Source of the DNA: Lamellibrachia satsuma
Taxonomy: Eukaryota; Annelida; Polychaeta; Sabellida; Siboglinidae
Reading direction: 5' to 3'
DNA length: 64,000 nt
Assembly (NCBI GenBank): GCA_033239005.1
Contig: BSQZ01000015.1
Location: forward strand, 8,692,001-8,756,000
In this document: in pieces, positions 1 through 13,600 of the stretch
Position numbering within the stretch: position 1 is the first letter of the stretch
Layout of the letters: every line of letters begins with the position of its first letter
The notes under the pieces: model-generated
The model's database searches: none
The model's input: the letters and a program-made list of their open reading frames with translations, nothing else
Told to the model about the DNA's origin: nothing
Program-made: the position numbers and the translations under genes

Positions 1-240
1 CTTTTCAGGTGTTTCTTCACTCCAATCTCTTCTAAAAATTCCATCATTACAATAACGTCATCTTGTTTCACTCTACCTATTCTCTAGGCCAAGTTGTTCT
101 CTGCTAAATTCCCTTTAAAATATCAACTTGCTTGATCATCTTTCCCTCGATACCTACCAGTAGGTCCACATCCTGTTCTCTTATTCATATCACCTTGGTC
201 TTATCTTACTAATAGCGACACGACTGCAGGACAGAATATG
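1..240. other. Unassigned AT-rich sequence
   Basis: No coding region or repeat is recognised here. The remaining 3' exons of WDR54 would be expected further left, beyond this edge. Confidence 0.5.
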
Positions 241-1045
241 ACAGAAGGGAACTGATGCAAGAGCTACTCTGAGGTAGTGATAGAGGGTGTTTGTAAGGGA
301 CTCGATACTTAGGAAAACTGACAAAGCTCTAAATAAGGGTAACAGCATGGTAGTTTATTTTCCAGGGGCAAAAATAGAGGATAAAACAAAAATAGTGGAG
401 AAAGTCCTGGGTCCTGACAAGGGAGGGTCTATTCTAGTGCATGCTAGATTGGAATAACATGCTGAGGAATAAGACAACAATTGAATGTTGAATGAAACAA
501 TATGAGATTGAGAGTATCATTGAATAATTTGTTCCCTTGAAAAAACAAGGAAAATGGTCTAGAAAGAAACACTAGAACTAGAGGACATGAAGTAACATTA
601 GTAAAAGATCAGTGTAGATTAGATCTCAGGAAGTACTCGTTTTCACATATGACATTATATGAATGGAACCAATTATCTACAGACTGTGTGACTGCTAGTA
701 GTGTGAATATGTTTAAAAACAAGGTTGACACATATCTCAGAAGGGTGGGTTACACAGATGAAAATATTGGACTATTGATAAGCCAATGGCTTCCTTGTCC
801 ACTTGCCATCTGGGCCTTTGCTTTTGATGGCAATCTTGTTAAATCTTGTTAACTGCGGTAGACATAATTTTTTCATCTATGTATAACCCGCCCTCCTGAG
901 ATATGACACATATATCAGGAGGGCGGGTTACACACAGGTGAACATTTTTTGGACTCTCAATAAGCCAAAGGCTTCCTTATCCACGTTCCATCTGGGCCTT
1001 TGCCTTGGATGGCAATCTTGTTAATTCAATAGGCATCATAATATT
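241..1045 (+). mobile_element. CR1-type LINE, internally deleted copy
   Basis: Four pieces of one LINE family occur in order on the plus strand. Bases about 340-435 translate to a decayed version of the esterase-like ORF1 segment of CR1 elements (a run like SRGKNRG..NKNSGESPGS is a frame-broken form of it). Bases about 440-575 match the stretch after the endonuclease in the fuller copy at 18205-18335. From about 575 the sequence jumps to the extreme C-terminal reverse transcriptase end, matching 20425 onward, and then to the 3' tail. The tail ends in two copies of AATCTTGTTA (831-851), the short direct repeat typical of CR1 3' ends. A second, more diverged tail copy follows at 890-1040. The copy is dead, and the internal deletion relative to the 17.4-20.5 kb copy is about 2.1 kb. 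Confidence 0.75.
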
Positions 1046-1445
1046 ATATTATCACTTTGGGTGTATGTTGCTTTTGAACTGGTAATTGGAATTTATGTTG
1101 TCAGAAATGGCTATAAGTAGGTGGGTACAACCCATAATGCCAACACAAAACATGCATATATTGCACACTAACATTTAGTGATGGTTTTGAATATAAATAT
1201 TTAATATAGACATTGGACAATCTTTGATGTTGAAGCAGGTAAAGTAAATATGTCATGGAATAGCAGCTCTGAGGCATGTATCTAATCAACATAAAAAGGT
1301 CACAAATTACCTGTACATAAAATCTCAACTTGCCAGGGGAACTTCATGATATAGAAGATACCATGATCACAATAGAATTGTTTTAATAATAGTTAAATCC
1401 ACTTTGTCAAGGCGTTTCATATTGAAGCCACAGTAATGAGGTTAC
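1046..1445. other. Intron 7 remainder, nothing recognised
   Basis: This stretch lies 3' of WDR54 exon 7 on the minus strand. I looked for the next WD40 exon and found no convincing one. Confidence 0.4.
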
Positions 1446-1608
1446 CTCGCCAACTTTCTTTGCGATATCAATTGCAGTGATCCAGCGTGCATGAGCTGCA
1501 ACCTCTATGTGTAGACGTCCTGTTGATGCATTGAACACACGCATGTGACCAGAACTGTAGCCAGCCACTATCAGGTCAGTCCAGATTGACACAGCAGAAC
1601 AAGGATAT
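1446..1608 (-). CDS. WDR54: WDR54 coding exon 7
   Basis: This exon is 163 bases, enters in phase 2 and leaves in phase 0. It reads from GYPCSAVSIW through DLIVAGYSSGHMRVF and TGRLHIEV to AIDIAKKVGE, matching the penultimate WD repeat of WDR54. The acceptor is TTGTTGTCACAG, directly followed by ATATCC. The donor is GAG then GTAACC. The acceptor and the first roughly 30 exon bases belong to the 57-bp tandem array next to it. Confidence 0.88.
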
Positions 1609-4600
1609 CTGTGACAACAAGCAACTTTCGGATCACTCTAGATGGACACAGCAGAACAAGGATATCTGTGACAACAAGCAACTTTAGGGTCACTCCAGAT
1701 GGACACAGCAGAACAAGGATATCTGTAACAACAAGCAACTTTAGGATCACTCCAGATAGACACAGCAGAACAAGGATGTATGTGACAACAAGCAACTTTA
1801 GGATCACTCCAGATGGACACAGAAGAACAAGGATGTATGTGACAACAAGCAACTTTAGGATCACTCCAGATGGACACAGCAGAACAAGGATGTATGTGAC
1901 AACAATCAACATTAAGGTTACTCCAGATAGACAGTAAATGACACTTGTAGGAATGTATGAATGTCTCCAATAATTATTACTACAAATGTTGTTTATGTAC
2001 AAAATATTAAGAATCAAGCTGCTTCGATTTGAGTGTCTATGCAATTTTTATTCCTGGTATACATACAAAATGCATTTAATATGTTGCATAAATACTCATT
2101 TAACATGCTACCTACATACTCATTTAATATGTTATATAAATACTCATTTAATATGTTACATAAATACTCATACATTCATCAAAATAACAAGTGTTATGAG
2201 CAAGTCAATCAATCAATCAATCATCAAATTTATAAGGCGCCACTCCAACAGTTGCTGCTCATGGCGCCATACAAAATGTTCTATTAAAAAAATGTATTCA
2301 ACTGTGTTTTAAAAACATCGTCTGAAAGTCCTGTTAATGTCAGATGTTGTGGCAACATGTTCCATAATGTTGGGGCTGCAATGCCGAAAAATCGGTCTCC
2401 CCAATTCCATTTAGCCTGTGAGACACGAAGCAGATTAAGTTCACTCGAGCTCAACGATCTAGGTGGCAGACGTCGGGTGACACAGTTGGCGACGTAGTCC
2501 GGTGCATGCCCATTGAATGCTCTATGTACGAGGAGTGCAAGGTGGGCCGCCCAGTTCTACACTCGCTGGAGTTGTCGGATTTGCCTGAATGGGAGTCGGT
2601 ACCACAACACATTGCTAACGTCGAGTCTGCTTATCACTAATGCGTGCACAATTTGCTCTGTTGCACTAGGGGTTAGGTGGTGCCTAATCCTTGCAATATT
2701 GCGTAGATGGTAGATTTGCAGATTGGCAAACCACTGTAACATGCGACTGCATTGTCATGGTCTCATCGATGTGTACACCAAGATTCCACACATTATAAAA
2801 TACCGTGATCAAACTACTGCCAATGTGTACTGCATATAGCTCAATTTTCTTCAGCTGCTGTGCAGAATCGAAGATAATGACCTCCGTTTTGTCATCATTC
2901 AGTTTTAGGAAATTGGAGCCCATCCATGCCCTGATTTCTGCCACACACCCCTCAATATGCCAAGGCAACGTCCATCTGGAGAGGTTTCACTAGGAGGTAA
3001 ATTTGGGTGTCATCTGTATAGAGGTGGAACATCAGATTGTACTGGCAATAGGTGCTATGTATATAGAGAACAGCTGAGAGCCGAGCACAAAGTCTTGGGG
3101 GACCCCATATGTAAGGGGACGGACAGACATGATGCATCATGTATGTGAACAGACTGGGTTCTGTCACTCATGTATGATATGATCCATTTCAGTGCATGAT
3201 GGGCCACACCCATATCTTATGACAGCCTACGCAACAGTACTTTGTGGTTGATAGTGTCAAATGCAGCTGAAAGGTCAAGCAGCACCAGAATAGTCGTTTT
3301 GCACACATACTAAAGCCGTGTCAACGCTGAGATTAGGTTTGTGTGCACTCTGATAGGGCTTGCTGAGATTGTTCTCTGACATGTGAACCAACAGTCTCGC
3401 TGCCACAACACATTCAATTGTCTTACCTAAATAGGGCAGATTCGACACAGGTCTGTTGTTAGTCTGAACAGATTTGTCCAGGCCCGGTTTCTTCAGTAGA
3501 GGCCTGATGTGCGCTTTCTTCAGATGAGCTGGTACTACGCTAGAGCTCAGAGAAAGGTTTATGACAGTTCCTCCAAAGGAACCATCTGATGCACACAGTC
3601 TCTGAGAAGCCATTTCGGAATGGGATCAAGTTCATGATTTCACCGGCGATGACTGCAACAAGTTTCTGATTTCAGCCTAAGTGGCAGGCTCAATACTGGC
3701 AATGCTTTTTCAACTGGGCTATTGACATGGTTGGCGTTATGAGTAAGTTCTGAAAAAAATGTTGAGATCTTTTCACAGAAAAAGTCCAAGAACCGCATTG
3801 TAAGCGTGTCGAATGATTCACATGGTGGAAGTGGTGTATCGTTATCAGTGTGTAGCAGCTTCGTAACAATCTTAAATAGTTGCTTCTGGTCACCAGATGC
3901 ATAGGTGATTTGTCTCGTATGGTATTCCAGTTTTGCACTGCGTATAACGGATGTGACAAGTTGGCGCCGATGGCAGTAAGCCAATCTGTCACTCTCCATG
4001 CCAGACTTCAGCTATGTACATTCCGGCTGTCATCTTAGATGCTTCTGTGATCGTATGACGTCGTTGTACCATGGCATAAGAGGTTGTACAATCAAGGTGC
4101 ATGTCTTGATCGGGGCATGTTTGTCAATGATAGCAGTCAGACATGTGTTGTAGGTGTCAACAGCATAGTCCATGCTCACTTCACCTCCTAGTTGCATTCT
4201 TGCACCTACATTCTGCTGCTCCTCCACTTTGCTCAGACAATGACCAATCCTTGCCTACAATCTACATGTGATTGGGAAGAGATGTCCTTAACCATGCAGT
4301 GCTGTTCTGTATGCTGCCCTAGCACTGATTCACAAGAATATGTTGTGGCAACATTCTCAAAATGGTCATAGCAGGTATTTAGAAGTATTGTCTGACTATG
4401 GCATCAACACTTCTGTTGGTGTTCATTTTGTCTGACTTAGTGCTAGAGACCACTACTTCACGAGTCCATAACATATGTGAAAATTGTCTCCTTATTTTCA
4501 TGCAAGAATTAAAATGCCCCTATGTTCACACTGTGGAATTAGACTACGCGGATTTTTAAGATTGTTAAAAAAAATTTAAGCAGCAACATTTAATTTATAA

Positions 4601-7600
4601 CTAATTTGGCTTTATTTTACATTAGTAGCACCTGCAGCAGCAATAGCAGCAGGTTAAATATAAGTTATTTAATTGGTCTGCGTATTGGACTGAATCTCTG
4701 TTATTCTTACAACTAATATGTAAAAGAAAAAAAATTGAAGCCAGTCAATGTCAGTGGATTAGACAGTTATATGTTTTGGAAACATCTACTGGTGACCTTT
4801 CATCTATGTTGTTGTTGATTTTTGTTTGGTATCTAGTAATATCGAGGATAACATATTAAAGCACACCAAATTAAACTTACTTCCAATGTGGTCCTCCTGG
4901 TTTTAAAGTATCCTTCTCTAGAGTTAGTGAGTCCATCACAGGTTTTTTCCATTTCCCTGCATGGGATATTTTACTTCCCCTGGCATAGACACCAGATAAA
5001 AGGGACAGCTTTTACTGTCTCTTCCGAAAGACACAGGCAAAGTGGGTGAACAAAACTGCCCAAGCTTCGAAATGGCGGAGGTGGTTTCGAACCCCGGTCC
5101 CTTCAATTGAAAGCCCAACGCTCTGCCACACGACCACCACACCCACACTATACACTTAGAGATTTTTTTTAAAAAAACATGTACAATCCAAATAATTGTT
5201 GAGGCATTGTAAAATTGTGTTTGCATTAATTTTCATAAATCATAAAATTACAGTATCATGTTGATCTAAACATGCAGGTAGTTCTCCAGGGCCTGTATTC
5301 TCGAACAACTTACAAAATCGTAAATCCAGTTTTTTTGCAAATATGGTGGCGAAACAGCGTAACTTTACATTTTCATAAGTGCTATTCTCGAAAAAATTTA
5401 AGATACAAACTTGAGTCAATATGCCATACATCTTTGCATAAAGCTACAACAAAGCAAGTTCTGTGTCCTGCATTCAGACAGCGATTTTGCTGCAACTGAG
5501 TGTAATGATGTCGTGAGAACGTATTTGTGGGTCTTGATGACATCCAGGTCTGTACCATGACATCCAGGTACATAAGAATTAAGCATTCTATAAATTTTTT
5601 ATGCACGTTGTACTTCCATCTGCCATGTTTTGAAAGCAGCACCCAAGCCTTACCAATGCCAACGGCAAAGCATAGCTTCGCATGAAAAATTCATTTCACA
5701 CAACTTTTCAGGGGATTATAAAACAGTGTGTTGTAAATGCAATTTTCTCCAATGAGGAATGGCAATGAATGTTGATTACATAATCGGCAAGGCCGTTACT
5801 CTCAGAACTACTGATTGACAGATTGGTCTAGTTCGCAGACAGTTTACTGGTGCAGGTTAACAGGATCACTTGCATAGAATACCAGGGGCGTGGGATTATA
5901 ACACTGTAGCTTGTACCAGAATAAATGTAATTAACTCCAACAAGATACTGGTAATGGTGTTACTTTGACAATCAGGCAAAGCCAGCAAGGTGTGACTGTT
6001 ATGCTTGGAACTCCTCATAAAAGTAACGCAGCTTAAAACACCAAAACCTGAAACCATGCGTAACATCGATGTTGCTGTAATCTCCGGCGGTCTGATGCTA
6101 CTAGTACAGCCGCTTGACATTAGCATCAATCGCCCATTCAAGCAGCAGATGCGATTGTCTGTGGGAGCACTGGATGATTTATGGCGCTCACTCCCGGTGG
6201 ACACTGTCATGCGCTGGCCAAGGAGATTCTTGTATAATGGCTCGTGAAGGCGTGGGGTGCAATTCCATTTGCCATGACTGAATACAGCTTCAAGAAGTGC
6301 AGCATCTCCAACAATCTCGATGGAACAGACGACGACATCATGTTCGAAGATGTTTGCCGGTGCGTGTGGCGACAGTCAGCAATGCCGGCGACTCGTAATC
6401 AGACAAGGATAAGTTGGATGATGCTGCCATGCTAGTACCGGCAACGTTCTTCGGCAGCGACGAGTAATTTTTAAGGATTTTAACTATGACATGATTTGAC
6501 ATGTTTGATCTAAGTTTTTGAACACTATGGACATGATTTTTTTTATGTTTTATGTAATTATTTGTTATACATCAGTGGCAATTGTAATACAATGTTTTAC
6601 TTGATGCATCCAACTTCATTTTTTTCACTGATTATAAACCGTTATTTATTGTACTAATAGCCGTTACTACTGACAACCCAATGAGCCAACTTTTGCAATT
6701 TTTTCTGCAAATTACTGTATTTAAAACTTTGCCGTCATCATCATCAATTCGGTTACATACTATTGTAATTGAAGCCACGGCAACAAATAGAGAATTTACG
6801 GTAATACGCATTGATATATCTAACTTAGAACACTTAACATAGATTTATTACTTGGTTTTATAAAAAGGGATCTCACAATCAAACAAACTATGCTAAGTAC
6901 ATTAATTATATATCTTAAATGGACAACTGATCAATGTTTATATATTTACACTTCATAATCTGAACTATCCTGCTCCTGTTGTTCATCCACCTCAGGTCTC
7001 ATATTACAAGTCTTATAGACAACACGCATCTATAAGGCAATCTGGAGCCTTGCAAACATGCCTGCATTTGCAGCAGCATGCTTTGCATGTAACAACATGC
7101 GAGTGTCTGCCTCCTCTTGTATCGTCATCACCTCATTCATCTCTTCCGACCTTTCTGCTGTGAGTTTGAAACACTTATCACCACATGTCACATACAATAC
7201 CTTGCCTTCCTACTTTTCCGTCACGTGTGACCTCTTCCAGTCTTCCACCATGAACTGGACCAGTTTGGTTTTGCTTGAAGCACACACTAGCAGATGCCTC
7301 CACTGCTTGATTCTGTGGCCAGGTATGATGTTGGCAAACACCACACCCTCTGCATCCTTTCAGCTGATTTGATAGATACATCCCTGTATACGTCAAATAT
7401 GACATCGATTCTTTCATCATTTGGAAGTGCCACCCCTTGTTCTTCTTCAGTTGTCACGTTTTGGAGACAAAGTGCTGTGTCTATTTCTATCAGTTTGGAG
7501 TAAGAGACTCCATGCCCCAATCGATTCAGAGTTTTGATTAGTTCAACATTTCCTATTAGTGTCTTCACAGCCCATGGCAAGAGAATTTGTTTTGCTGTCA

Positions 7601-10600
7601 GCAACCTTCCTTCTGTTGCACCATAACATCAGGTCTTGAGCAAATTACCATATTTGTGTCTGCAAAAGATCTGAAGGAACTCCCTCAGGCTGGTCACCTA
7701 CCAGGAGGGTCTTCAGGAATTCAGCAAGATCAGCACGCAAAGTGACATAATTCTGATTCAGCTCTTCAGGTTGTGGTGGCCAAGGTTGGTCAGTCTTCAC
7801 TTTCTGTATATCTCGTCTTAGGTTCATGGCTACTTTCTTCAACGTGTGTGATGATGAGTCTTTGTGAGTCTGAGAAAATGTATCACGTTCATTCTTCACT
7901 TTCATGTACTCTGTGGCAAGCATCTGCACTGTCAAGTTATCTGGCATGACCAAGAGTTTCCCTTTGTCTCCAGCAAATTCTCCCTCAATCCGCCGGCGGA
8001 TGAGTTTCTTTGCGTGGTTCCTAACCACTGTGACATCTATCGTGCTCATGAAGTATATCGGTTTATCAGTCAGCTCAACCATTGTTGCCACAAGGGGTTC
8101 AGGAAAAATCACATTCCTGATGTGGTCAAATAGCATGCCATGAGCACTGCTCTCTGTTCTGGAATACATTGCATCTAGGTCATCATGTTCATATTTATGT
8201 TGAGTTCAAAGAACTATGCCTTGTGTAGTTAACATAACATGATTTGTGGTAGTGAGCTTCTGCTGCTACTATCTCCTGTGAGGCTATTGACAACATCTTA
8301 GTGTCCAACCTATCCATTGCTCTCAATCATATTCACATGACTTCACCAGTGGTTCCCTCGTTCTGGTTCCCTTCATTTGCTTGCTTTGTCACAAAATATG
8401 CACTTCTCCGCATATACACTTGATTAGGTTGGTTGTCTTGCTGATTTCATCCTATACATAAAATAAATAAAACTATAAGATAAAAACAATTTCAGCAACA
8501 TTAAAGTTACTAGTCTTTTAGTCGAATGTACCACCCACAGCGCATGCGCACAGTCCACCACAAACTCCTGCGTTAGCCCAAGTTTGGGCTGTTAGGAGTA
8601 TAACCACTTGAGACTTGAGACTTCAGATTTCCTTGGTTCGCTGGCTGAGAAACTTGGCTCTTCTTGTGACACTCCTTGTCCAACAGCTGCACGTTTTTGG
8701 GGAGTTTTCTTATGATATGAGTGAATGTTGAAGGGCATTTCCGATAATAATAAATGTCAGAAATGTCTACATCTTGCGATGAACACTCAAACGATGATGT
8801 CGCATCAATACAGGATAATATTTTATATTTCATGCAACATCACCTCCATGCGTCACGGCGACGTATAGTTGACAAGGGACGATCAAGTTGCAATCTAGTC
8901 GCATGCAGCACTTCACAAACATAACTATTACAACAGATAATTACCATTGCTTACAACTTTTTAACAGCCAGCATCACCATTTTGAGTCACTCCAGTCATC
9001 CGGGCACTTGAGCGCATTCACGCTTTACACATCATAGTTAAATCAGTACACATGTGTAGAAGTGGCATAGAAAGCTTAAATCTATTCGCATTGTAATGCA
9101 GAACACTGCAGTGTTGTGAAGGATGCAGTAATTATGACTGCAAGACAATTTTTCCCATTGCGAGTCCCGTTAAATCCCTATTTCCTGTGAGGAAGTGGGT
9201 AAACACATATGATTTTGGATCAAAAGTGAAATTCCAAGTGGCTATGTGCTGGATGGCTTATTGCCTCTTTCTTCAAGAATTTGTGCCAATCCACAAAAGT
9301 TAAAATTGTTTATAACGGGCTTAAGCTACCGAACTCAAATGTCCATCATACATTTTTGATCACCATTTGGACACCCCTACTAAGCTTTTTAAGTTCCAAT
9401 ATTCCACCTGGCCAATGGACTATATGTTACTCTAGACCTGTTCAGGGATCTGTGGTGCAAAAATAAGTTTTTTGTATTAAACTTTTAGGTTCCATGGTAT
9501 TTTTGCCTAAAACTCTTGAACTATAACGTATTTGTATAATTACATTGTCAGAAACAAAAATATTATATTATCTATTACAATCATTATCTTCATTTCACAT
9601 AGCCCAACTAGTACCAAGTTAATAACACTGTCTGTCAGCATAATGAGTGAACAACTCAAATCAGGGCATGTCACCAGCACAATGCTAAAAGCCTAATGTC
9701 TATGACTGCGATGCCTGTCATATACGTGTAATACATAACAGTAATTGTACAGAATTCAATTCAAACTCACCCTGGTCCATTGATCTTGAGTACCTGTTGA
9801 CATGCATCCCCCACTTTCCACACAATGATGGTTCCCAGATCATCGCTACTGACCATCTTCTCAGCCTCAGATGCAAGGTCACATATTGCAGCCGGGTTTC
9901 CTGAAATTAGTCCATATACTTTAATTCAAAATATAACTTTTACATCATAGAACTGTATCATTTTGTCACAAAACTAAATTTTATGCTTCATTTTGAAACA
10001 CCAAACAATATATTAATACACTGTATCTAGAAAATCAGTATATTTTTGCAACCGCACGCACGCACGCACACACGCACGCATGCATGCACACATGGTGGAG
10101 CTGGTCACACCAACTAGTGGCATGTCTGTCCTAGATTCATTATGTAGACGTTTTGTCTCAAAGGACAATTAAACAACTTCTGCCTATGTGCTACATATAT
10201 GATAGAACCTGTCAGTTTGCTGAAAAATCATGTAATAATTCTGTGTACTTTTTCTAAATCTAATAAAATGTACCTGTTAGAGTCTCTGAGACGGTGATAT
10301 TGCTCCCCCTGGCAGGAATATGCAACACTATTATCTCACCTTTGTGGTTCCCTGAAACACAGTAGGAAACAGCAGGTGAACCATTCTTGTAGATCAGACA
10401 ATGATATTAAGTAGTTAACAATGACATTGGGAGACAACACCTGTCTAGATGTCTAGATCTTTGATGATGTAATAAACATGATGTTGCTGATGTGAAAACA
10501 TACCTTTCTGTGTATAGCGGGGGCTAGTTAACAGTTACTGCTGTGGCTAGTACTATTTATATTACATATATGAGCTGCACAATAGTATGAATGGACCCCA

Positions 10601-13600
10601 TAGGAAAAGCACATCAGATGAAGCAATGATGTGGGTGGATTACTACCTGCACCTGAGGCAAGCAAGTCAGATGAAACATGCATCTACCCAACTTACAATG
10701 ACTGAATAACTGAATAGACAGAAAGAATGAATAACTCTTGACTGGGCAAATATCATGCTGAAACATACCAACAAACCATCACAAGAGAGGCATAAACCCA
10801 GAAAATTAAGACACAAGACTTTGAAAAGAATGGCTGAATATAGAAATGGGTGGCTTCAATTGCTCTCTGCCATGTGTGCCTGATGAAACAGGCAGGGAGT
10901 AAGTAAGAGTAAGGCAAATATCATGCTAAAAATAAACCCCACTGAGGACAATGAATTTCAAGATGGTCGCCAATGGTGGTGTCACATTAAAATGATGATA
11001 TCTCAACAACCGATGCATTAATGACATGAAATTAATTATATTGTACACAGAAATAAGTGAATAAAACATGCTGTTAAAGTTGCTGTGTTACAATAAAAAA
11101 AGTCAACTTCTTCATGCTATGCGAAACATATCCACTTGGGTGTTTCAAAAACAACTGTGTGAGGTGTTCTGATTAAACCAGTCGCACGTCGCAAATATTA
11201 ATTATGTAGTACGAGCCGTTTAAAAATTATAGGTCAATATTGACGATTTTAAGATCATGACAAAAACTTAATAAAAAATACTTCATATTTAACAATATAA
11301 AAATATTGAAACATAAAACTATGAATTGCATTTTGCGTGACTGAGCAAAAACAATGGCGAAAATCGGACACTAAATTCTCTTTTGGCCTAATGCTATCTT
11401 TCACATACCATTACAAAGCTTTGAATATTCCAAATATTGAAAAAATTTTGTGGGAAAATACAAAACTGGCCAATCAGAATAACATTCAGAGTGTCAACGA
11501 CAAAGCCAGGTCACCAAATATGTGTCATAGTCACTTCTGGTCTTAACATTGTTAACACACTATGGGTGAACCATAAATAAGTATTCCACTTCTGTTCACC
11601 CCATTTCTAACTCATCCTTGTGTATTCTTCATGAACTCACATTTTTGCATATTTTGTTTTTGTAATTTGTTGTCATTTATTGTATCGTAACTGTGTGTTG
11701 GAATAAAGGATTTATTGATATTGACTGATTTAATAATATTGTTCGAAATTGTGTGTTCGTGAGAATTTATAACAATTTATTGCCGTGTCATTTGTTTATG
11801 AACATGAAGATAAATATGTCGTTGACAGCCAGTAGCAGCGAAGAACTTAAGGTGGTTGGCTGTAGCATAACAGCATCGGACTATAGCACGTATCTGGGGC
11901 AGTTTCACCTGTGGGCCGACAGGTGAATGGGACTTGTTATTTAGATTATCTTAACTGAAATGTTTATGATAATACCTGGATACCCTTCATACATATTTTC
12001 TTGCTATAGTCCAAATTTGGTGATTGCAGCCCACACATAAGTGTCCGTATCCAGCGTGATTGTGTTAAAAGTGTTGCTTGTTTTTAAACATGTTTTAACA
12101 TTTTCTATACATCAACGTTCAATGTATTATATCTTTGCCAATATTTTAACTAAGACAGAGTGTCATACTTCAAATAAAAGAATGTCATGTCATACTCAAT
12201 GTTGTTGAAGACTGCTAGCACTCAGATCTTCTAGCAGCCCCCAAGGAACAAAGCTCTGGTCGATCTTAAGGCATTGGAATAGGCTGGATGAATGCACTGT
12301 GATGAACTGATTCAGTGACTAGCGGTGGATGTTCTGCAGTTATCTTTCCAGTTACTTCGATGAAGGTATGTCACTGCTGAAGACGTAGAGGGCATTTGGC
12401 TCTTCGGCAATATACCACAGATAGGGTTTCAAGACAATGTTGGAAATATTGCTCTCGACAGCATGAAAATCTGAAGAAGGTGTTGACAGCCATGTTGGAC
12501 TTCATTGGCTTCAGCCACTGAAAGGGGTTTAGGCCTTCACTACCATATCCAAAAGCCCTCAGCAATGTTTTCAAAGAGTGTTTGTGTCCATCTCGTGGCT
12601 GTAGCGCTATATAAGCGTTACCAAGGTGTTAAAAATTGTCCATGAGGACCACCAGTTTCAGAAAAAGGTAAATTCTGTTTCAATCCACAATTAATGCATT
12701 AATTAATTTACCTAACCAGCGAACTGCATGTCTAGTTCACTGGTCTAGTTGCACTTAGCGGACAACCAGACAAACTTGAGACAATGAACAGTTAGTTAAA
12801 TTGTTAATGGCTGTGCTTCAATAAATGATACAATGTGATCACATAAAATGTGCTTTCCGCATTTCTAAATATTTACTATTTAAATGTCACATAAATAAAT
12901 TATTGCTCAGAAAGAAATCATGATGCTACACTCATACTAGTTTACTGTTGCACCTTTCAAATTTGCTACATTGCTATCACTTAGCGATGAAAGCGGGAAC
13001 TCGTCAAATTTTTTATCAATGTAAAGAACATTGCTTCATTGTTTGTCATTGCTATTAAACAAGTTTCCATCTGAGAAGTTAAATTCTGTTTCAAAACATA
13101 ATTTTTTTGTATTCTGTCATCTGTTGTCTGTGATCACGGAAGTTCCGTTCGAATTCCATCTGTTTTCGACAATCGCAGAAAATCAGTGCTCCTACAACCA
13201 CCACTTCCGAAACGACTGGAAGAACAACTGCAGCCATGCAACTCAAATCACTGGATTTGACCAGAACTTTTTGGCAGATGACCCCATTCAGAGTGCTGAC
13301 AGTTTTCAACAACACTGAGCTTGACATGACATAGTAATTACCTGTCAACAAACTTTTGTATTCATTTGGTGAATACGAAAATTCCAATTCCAACCCTAAC
13401 CCTAGTCCTAAGAAACCGTTGGACCTCTAAACTTTATTTTTAAGGTTTTTTTTATAGTTTTTATACAAAATACACCAGATGAAGCTTAAACACATTAACA
13501 TTTAAAAAAAGGTGTTTTTTTAAACACCCTATATCCACTGAAGCAAATGTAGTCATGTGTGTTAGTTTTGCCCAAGTAAAACAATTATTCAATTCTGATG

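Noticed and set aside
1046..1445. Next WDR54 exon (final WD blade) left of exon 7
   Set aside because: No minus-strand segment here encodes the expected D..V.IW-type blade with splice sites; it is probably beyond the window.
1571..2044. 157-codon minus frame and 108-codon plus frame over the 57-bp array
   Set aside because: Repeat translations. Only the minus frame that continues into exon 7 has meaning, and it carries a stop.
5040..5165. Possible tRNA gene on the minus strand
   Set aside because: Boxes A and B are present, but no acceptor or anticodon stems form, and the same unit recurs with SINE body and tail.
13391..13412. Telomere-like CCCTAACCCTA
   Set aside because: Barely two units; expected by chance at this scale.
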